This document shows positions 8,964-11,067 of a stretch of DNA of 11,067 nt, in pieces. The first letter of the stretch is position 1, and each line of letters opens with the position of its first letter. The notes beneath the pieces are model-generated. The model was not told the origin of the DNA and made no database searches. It was given only the letters and a program-made list of their open reading frames with translations. The DNA comes from Candidatus Sulfotelmatobacter sp. (GTDB lineage Bacteria > Acidobacteriota > Terriglobia > Terriglobales > Acidobacteriaceae): contig JASHRB010000705.1 of assembly GCA_030037575.1 (NCBI GenBank), positions 1 through 11,067 on the forward strand, given 5' to 3'. The translations under genes were made by a program, and so were the position numbers.

Positions 8964-8987
8964 GCTCATGACAGGTTGCATTGCGAA

Positions 8988-9217
8988 GCCGCTGTGCGGC
9001 AAATACATTTGGTCAATGATCGTGCGGAAGGCGGTACGGCCGGTGTGTTAGGGTGTTGTCCTGGGGTGTACCTCCGTATGGTGATCGAGGGGGATATGGC
9101 TCGAGACAAAGTCCGCGATACGACTTTCATAGGGTTTCGCGGGCCAAAGGCCCGGCCTGACAGTTAATCATTTTCCCAGGTTCAGGGAGCGCTGCCTTCT
9201 GACGTTCTAGCAGTATA
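8988..9217. other. Non-coding gap between tRNA-Gly and metallothionein
   Basis: No gene can be supported. Two perfect hairpins are present: GCCGC-TGT-GCGGC at 8988-9000 and CGGGCC-AAA-GGCCCG at 9140-9154. Neither is followed by a T-run on either strand. The open frame at 8976-9167 has no ribosome binding site and no recognisable protein. The rest holds nothing I can name, apart from the TATAAT at its right end. Confidence 0.5.
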
Positions 9218-9219
9218 AT
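9214..9219 (+). promoter_or_regulatory. -10 element (TATAAT) of the metallothionein gene
   Basis: A perfect TATAAT 43 nt before the ATG at 9263 would start transcription near 9226 and give a leader of about 37 nt. No good -35 is seen at normal spacing, so an activator may be needed. It overlaps the upstream ATG at 9218, which argues against that codon as the start. Confidence 0.5.
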
Positions 9220-9262
9220 GGCGAGCGATCTTTTCATTTCCGTTGACTGGAACAAAAAACTT

Positions 9263-9433
9263 ATGACAACACCTGAGCAAAACACCTGTGCCCACGTTCC
9301 CTGCACCTGTCTGGTGGAAAGTGGCAAAAAGTACTGTAGTGACTCTTGCAGCGATGCCGGATCGGGTGACGTGGAGATCGCTTGCGAATGCGGTCACGCG
9401 ACCTGTTCGGCAAGCATCGAAGAAGTAGCCTAG
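9263..9433 (+). CDS. Bacterial metallothionein (SmtA/BmtA type)
   Basis: 56 residues with eight cysteines (9, 14, 16, 25, 29, 41, 43, 48) and two histidines (11, 45). The order CAHVPCTC, then YCSDSC, then CECGHATC follows the plan of cyanobacterial SmtA (CACEPCLC, YCSEAC, GCGHTGCNC), whose cysteines and histidines bind a Zn4 cluster with a small zinc-finger fold. The likely role is cytoplasmic binding of Zn or Cd, or thiol buffering. The ATG at 9263 is chosen because a GGAA site (9249-9252) lies 10 nt upstream and because the alternative ATG at 9218 overlaps the TATAAT; family proteins also start just before the first cysteine. No SmtB/ArsR regulator gene or clear SmtB-type 12-2-12 operator is seen nearby. 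The gene stands alone and converges on the repeat-protein gene. The tail after the last cysteine (SASIEEVA) lacks the terminal Cys-x-Cys of SmtA. Confidence 0.88.
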   Translation: MTTPEQNTCAHVPCTCLVESGKKYCSDSCSDAGSGDVEIACECGHATCSASIEEVA

Positions 9434-9462
9434 AACACTCCAAAAACTTCTCGGGTTTTGAT

Positions 9463-9480
9463 CTGCCGGGCAGGCTTTTC
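9463..9480 (+). terminator. Small hairpin plus T-rich tract after metallothionein, weak candidate
   Basis: CTGCC-G-GGCAG at 9463-9473 followed by GCTTTTC. Because the palindrome has a single central base, only about 3-4 bp can pair in an RNA hairpin, so it would be a weak terminator. Confidence 0.25.
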
Positions 9481-9540
9481 TACCCTCCTTCGAAAATCCC
9501 GTTCCAGCAGACAGCGGGAAAGCAGAGAGCGGCGGCTACA

Positions 9541-9577
9541 GAAAAGGCGCAGGGCGGGCGTTGCCTGCGGCCCGCCC
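9541..9577 (-). terminator. Strong GC hairpin between the convergent genes, terminator of the repeat protein
   Basis: GGGCGGGC (9552-9559) and GCCCGCCC (9570-9577) form a perfect 8-bp GC stem with a 10-nt loop, 11 nt after the stop codon of the minus-strand gene. On the minus strand a TTTT run follows six bases after the stem (9545-9542). This is a fair intrinsic terminator for the repeat protein and may also stop transcripts from the metallothionein side. Confidence 0.55.
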
Positions 9578-9588
9578 GTCCCCGCATT

Positions 9589-11067
9589 TTACTGCTGCAC
9601 CATCGATACGGGCGCGGTCACGGCGCGAATTTCGGTGCCGGGGAGGCGATCATTCGTTTTGAGCGAAGCCTGGATCGACTTGACCTGCGAACCAAGACGG
9701 GTAATCTGTGCCTGCTGTGCCTTCATCTGGGATTGCTGCGTCCGAATTTGCGCTTGTTGTTTGCGAATCAGTCCCTGTTGCTGCTTGACCGCCTCAATCA
9801 GCAACGCCGTTAAGCGGCTGTAGTCCACGCCGCGTGCGTCTTTGCCGTTTTCCTCGTAGCTGACGACTTCAGGGACAACAGCTCCCACTTCTTCGGCAAT
9901 GACTCCGATCTCGTGCTTGCCGGAAGCCTTAAGGTCGTAGGAGACGCCGCGCAATCGCTCGACCTTGGTCAATGCGTTTTCGAGCGGATGGATGTTGGTT
10001 TTCCAGCGGCGCGAACTGTAAGTTTCCCAGCTATCGCTTACGGGATGCCCGGCCCCTCGCGCCACGGTGAGAACGTTCGACGGTCTGGTCGTGCCGATGC
10101 CGACCTTGACGGCATGATTGCCGTTGCCACCCAGCACCAGCGAGTTACTCTGCTCGACAACCGCGTGCGCGCCAATCGCCGTGGCATTGGTGATACCGTC
10201 GGATGCATAGCACTCCCAGCCGATGCAGGTGAGTTCGCTGCCCGTGATGTTCGTGGATAGCGCCTCGACGCCTACGGCTGTATTGTCCCCACCGGTGGTG
10301 TTGGAATATAGGGCCTCATAACCTAGGGCCGTATTGGAAGCGCCCGTGTTACTCAAAAGTGCCTTGAAACCGTCGGCCGTGTTCTCGATGCCACTGGTGT
10401 TGGCGTAGAGCGCTCCGTAACCGGTCGCTGTGTTGTAGGATGCTGTGTTGGTATAGAGTGCCTTACCTCCGGTAGCCGTGTTGCCACCCCCACCCGTGTT
10501 GCTAAACAGCGCTAAGAAACCGCTGGCCGTGTTATCGCCGCCGGTTATGTTGGAGTAGAGCGCCTCGTAGCCGTTGGCGGTGTTGAGGGTTCCGGTGGTG
10601 TTGGAGTAGAGCGCCGCGGAGCCGACAGCGGTGTTGTTCGATGCAGTGTTAAGCTCCAGCGCGCCGGCGCCTACAGCGGTATTTTCGTTTCCCTGGATGC
10701 TCTCGAAAAGCGCCCCACCGCCGTTGGCGGTGTTGCCACTTCCTATGGTGTTGCTAGAGAGCGCATCGTAGCCGTTGGCGGTGTTTTCTACTCCGGTAGT
10801 GTTAGCATAGAGCGCGCCCGTGCCGGTGGCGGTGTTACAGCAGTAGACGTTGGATTGGAGCGCGCCGGCGCCGATGCCCGTGTTGCCGCCCTGCGTCATT
10901 GTGGTATTCCCGGCGAAGCCTAGGAATACATTTTGGAGATCGAACGTTCCGAAGGCGAACAGATTGCTTCCAATCTCGAAGCGGCCCGTGGCCGGCAGAT
11001 TCAAGTTGCCACCAACATTGACTGCCGTAGTACCGGTTTGGGTCAGTATCGAATTCTGGATATTGGT
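9589..11067 (-). CDS. Repeat protein with C-terminal Peptidase_S74 chaperone domain (5' end outside window)
   Basis: The frame is open to the right edge (492 residues visible), so the true start lies outside; a TTG at 11004 is only an internal codon. Visible residues about 62-278 are thirteen repeats of 16-17 residues of the form NTAxGxxALxxNTTGxx, probably a beta-roll or beta-helix that trimerises like adhesin head domains. Residues about 279-340 contain further degenerate turns (ATAIGAHAVV, SLVLGG, VGIGTTRPS). Then comes the intramolecular chaperone of endosialidase domain (Peptidase_S74): SSRRWKTNIHPLENALTKV, HEIGVIAEEV, VDYSRLTALLIEAV. The catalytic Ser/Lys pair of the family (S-x4-K) is present as S351 and K356, although the usual SDxRLK reads SSRRWK. 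A Gln-rich coiled coil (KQQQGLIRKQQAQIRTQQ) and a short tail follow. In phage tail spikes this domain trimerises and then cuts itself off; a surface or secreted trimer is likely here. The N-terminal signal, if any, is not visible. Confidence 0.85.
   Translation of the reverse strand, partial: TNIQNSILTQTGTTAVNVGGNLNLPATGRFEIGSNLFAFGTFDLQNVFLGFAGNTTMTQGGNTGIGAGALQSNVYCCNTATGTGALYANTTGVENTANGYDALSSNTIGSGNTANGGGALFESIQGNENTAVGAGALELNTASNNTAVGSAALYSNTTGTLNTANGYEALYSNITGGDNTASGFLALFSNTGGGGNTATGGKALYTNTASYNTATGYGALYANTSGIENTADGFKALLSNTGASNTALGYEALYSNTTGGDNTAVGVEALSTNITGSELTCIGWECYASDGITNATAIGAHAVVEQSNSLVLGGNGNHAVKVGIGTTRPSNVLTVARGAGHPVSDSWETYSSRRWKTNIHPLENALTKVERLRGVSYDLKASGKHEIGVIAEEVGAVVPEVVSYEENGKDARGVDYSRLTALLIEAVKQQQGLIRKQQAQIRTQQSQMKAQQAQITRLGSQVKSIQASLKTNDRLPGTEIRAVTAPVSMVQQ
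10234..10884 (-). repeat. Thirteen tandem 48/51-bp coding repeats (NTAxG units)
   Basis: Codon-phased tandem array inside the repeat protein. Nine units have 17 residues and four (units 1, 5, 9 and 11, counted from the N-terminal side) have 16. The consensus is NTA-x-G-xx-AL-xx-NTTG-xx. The DNA copies differ from one another throughout, so the array is old or under selection for variation rather than freshly duplicated. Confidence 0.8.

Noticed and set aside
8774..8971. 65-residue open frame covering the tRNA
   Set aside because: Its C-terminal part (GRRGSNPQPPAWEADALPL) is the translated antisense of the tRNA-Gly, a well-known false protein seen in many genomes.
8976..9167. 63-residue open frame between the tRNA and metallothionein
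   Set aside because: No ribosome binding site, no domain, runs through a perfect GC hairpin at each end, and has an unremarkable composition.
9218..9262. Earlier ATG giving a 71-residue metallothionein
   Set aside because: The codon overlaps a perfect TATAAT, has no ribosome binding site, and adds 15 residues before the normal family start.
9382..10260. Plus-strand open frames opposite the repeat protein's C-terminal half
   Set aside because: They mirror the conserved S74 and coiled-coil coding sequence and lack start signals; one begins inside the metallothionein gene.
10234..10884. Regular repeats considered as a CRISPR array
   Set aside because: The period is codon-phased (48/51 bp), the repeats are inexact and translate into one continuous protein; there are no constant repeats with unrelated spacers.

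Overview
The window is a stretch of bacterial chromosome, moderately GC-rich by eye. It holds housekeeping nitrogen and amino-acid metabolism genes, then a sparse region with small genes and a tRNA, then a large repeat protein that runs off the right edge. The organism is most likely an acidobacterium (Terriglobia-like). This is an inference from remembered resemblance: a stand-alone gltB, the small helical protein at 8289, and the NTA-G repeat protein ending in a chaperone-of-endosialidase domain. No marker gene in the window proves it.

Left part (1-8005). On the minus strand lie the N-terminal two thirds of an NADP-type glutamate dehydrogenase (gdhA, cut by the left edge) and, upstream of it, a threonine ammonia-lyase with an ACT domain (ilvA). 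Diverging from ilvA on the plus strand is the large subunit of glutamate synthase (gltB), followed 84 nt later by a LysR-type regulator. GdhA makes glutamate directly from ammonium and 2-oxoglutarate. GltB makes it from glutamine. The deaminase consumes threonine and releases ammonium and 2-oxobutyrate for isoleucine synthesis. The three enzymes therefore meet at ammonium and glutamate, and the LysR protein is a candidate local regulator. No gltD small subunit is present, although the GltB sequence looks like the NAD(P)H type.

Middle part (8006-9262). A 283-nt gap with a small set of repeats leads to a 111-residue, highly charged helical protein of unknown function. After it come an isolated tRNA-Gly(CCC) on the minus strand with an encoded CCA end, and several hairpins of unclear purpose.

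Right part (9263-11067). A 56-residue bacterial metallothionein (8 Cys) has a perfect TATAAT upstream. It converges on a long minus-strand gene, 5' end outside the window, made of thirteen 16-17-residue repeats followed by a Peptidase_S74 (intramolecular chaperone) domain and a coiled coil. A GC-rich hairpin sits between the two convergent genes.

No CRISPR array, insertion sequence, integrase, toxin-antitoxin pair or recognisable defence system is visible. Nothing here amounts to a clearly new multi-gene system. The items most worth a second look are the metallothionein, the repeat/S74 protein, the small helical protein with its leader, and the LysR start with almost no leader.
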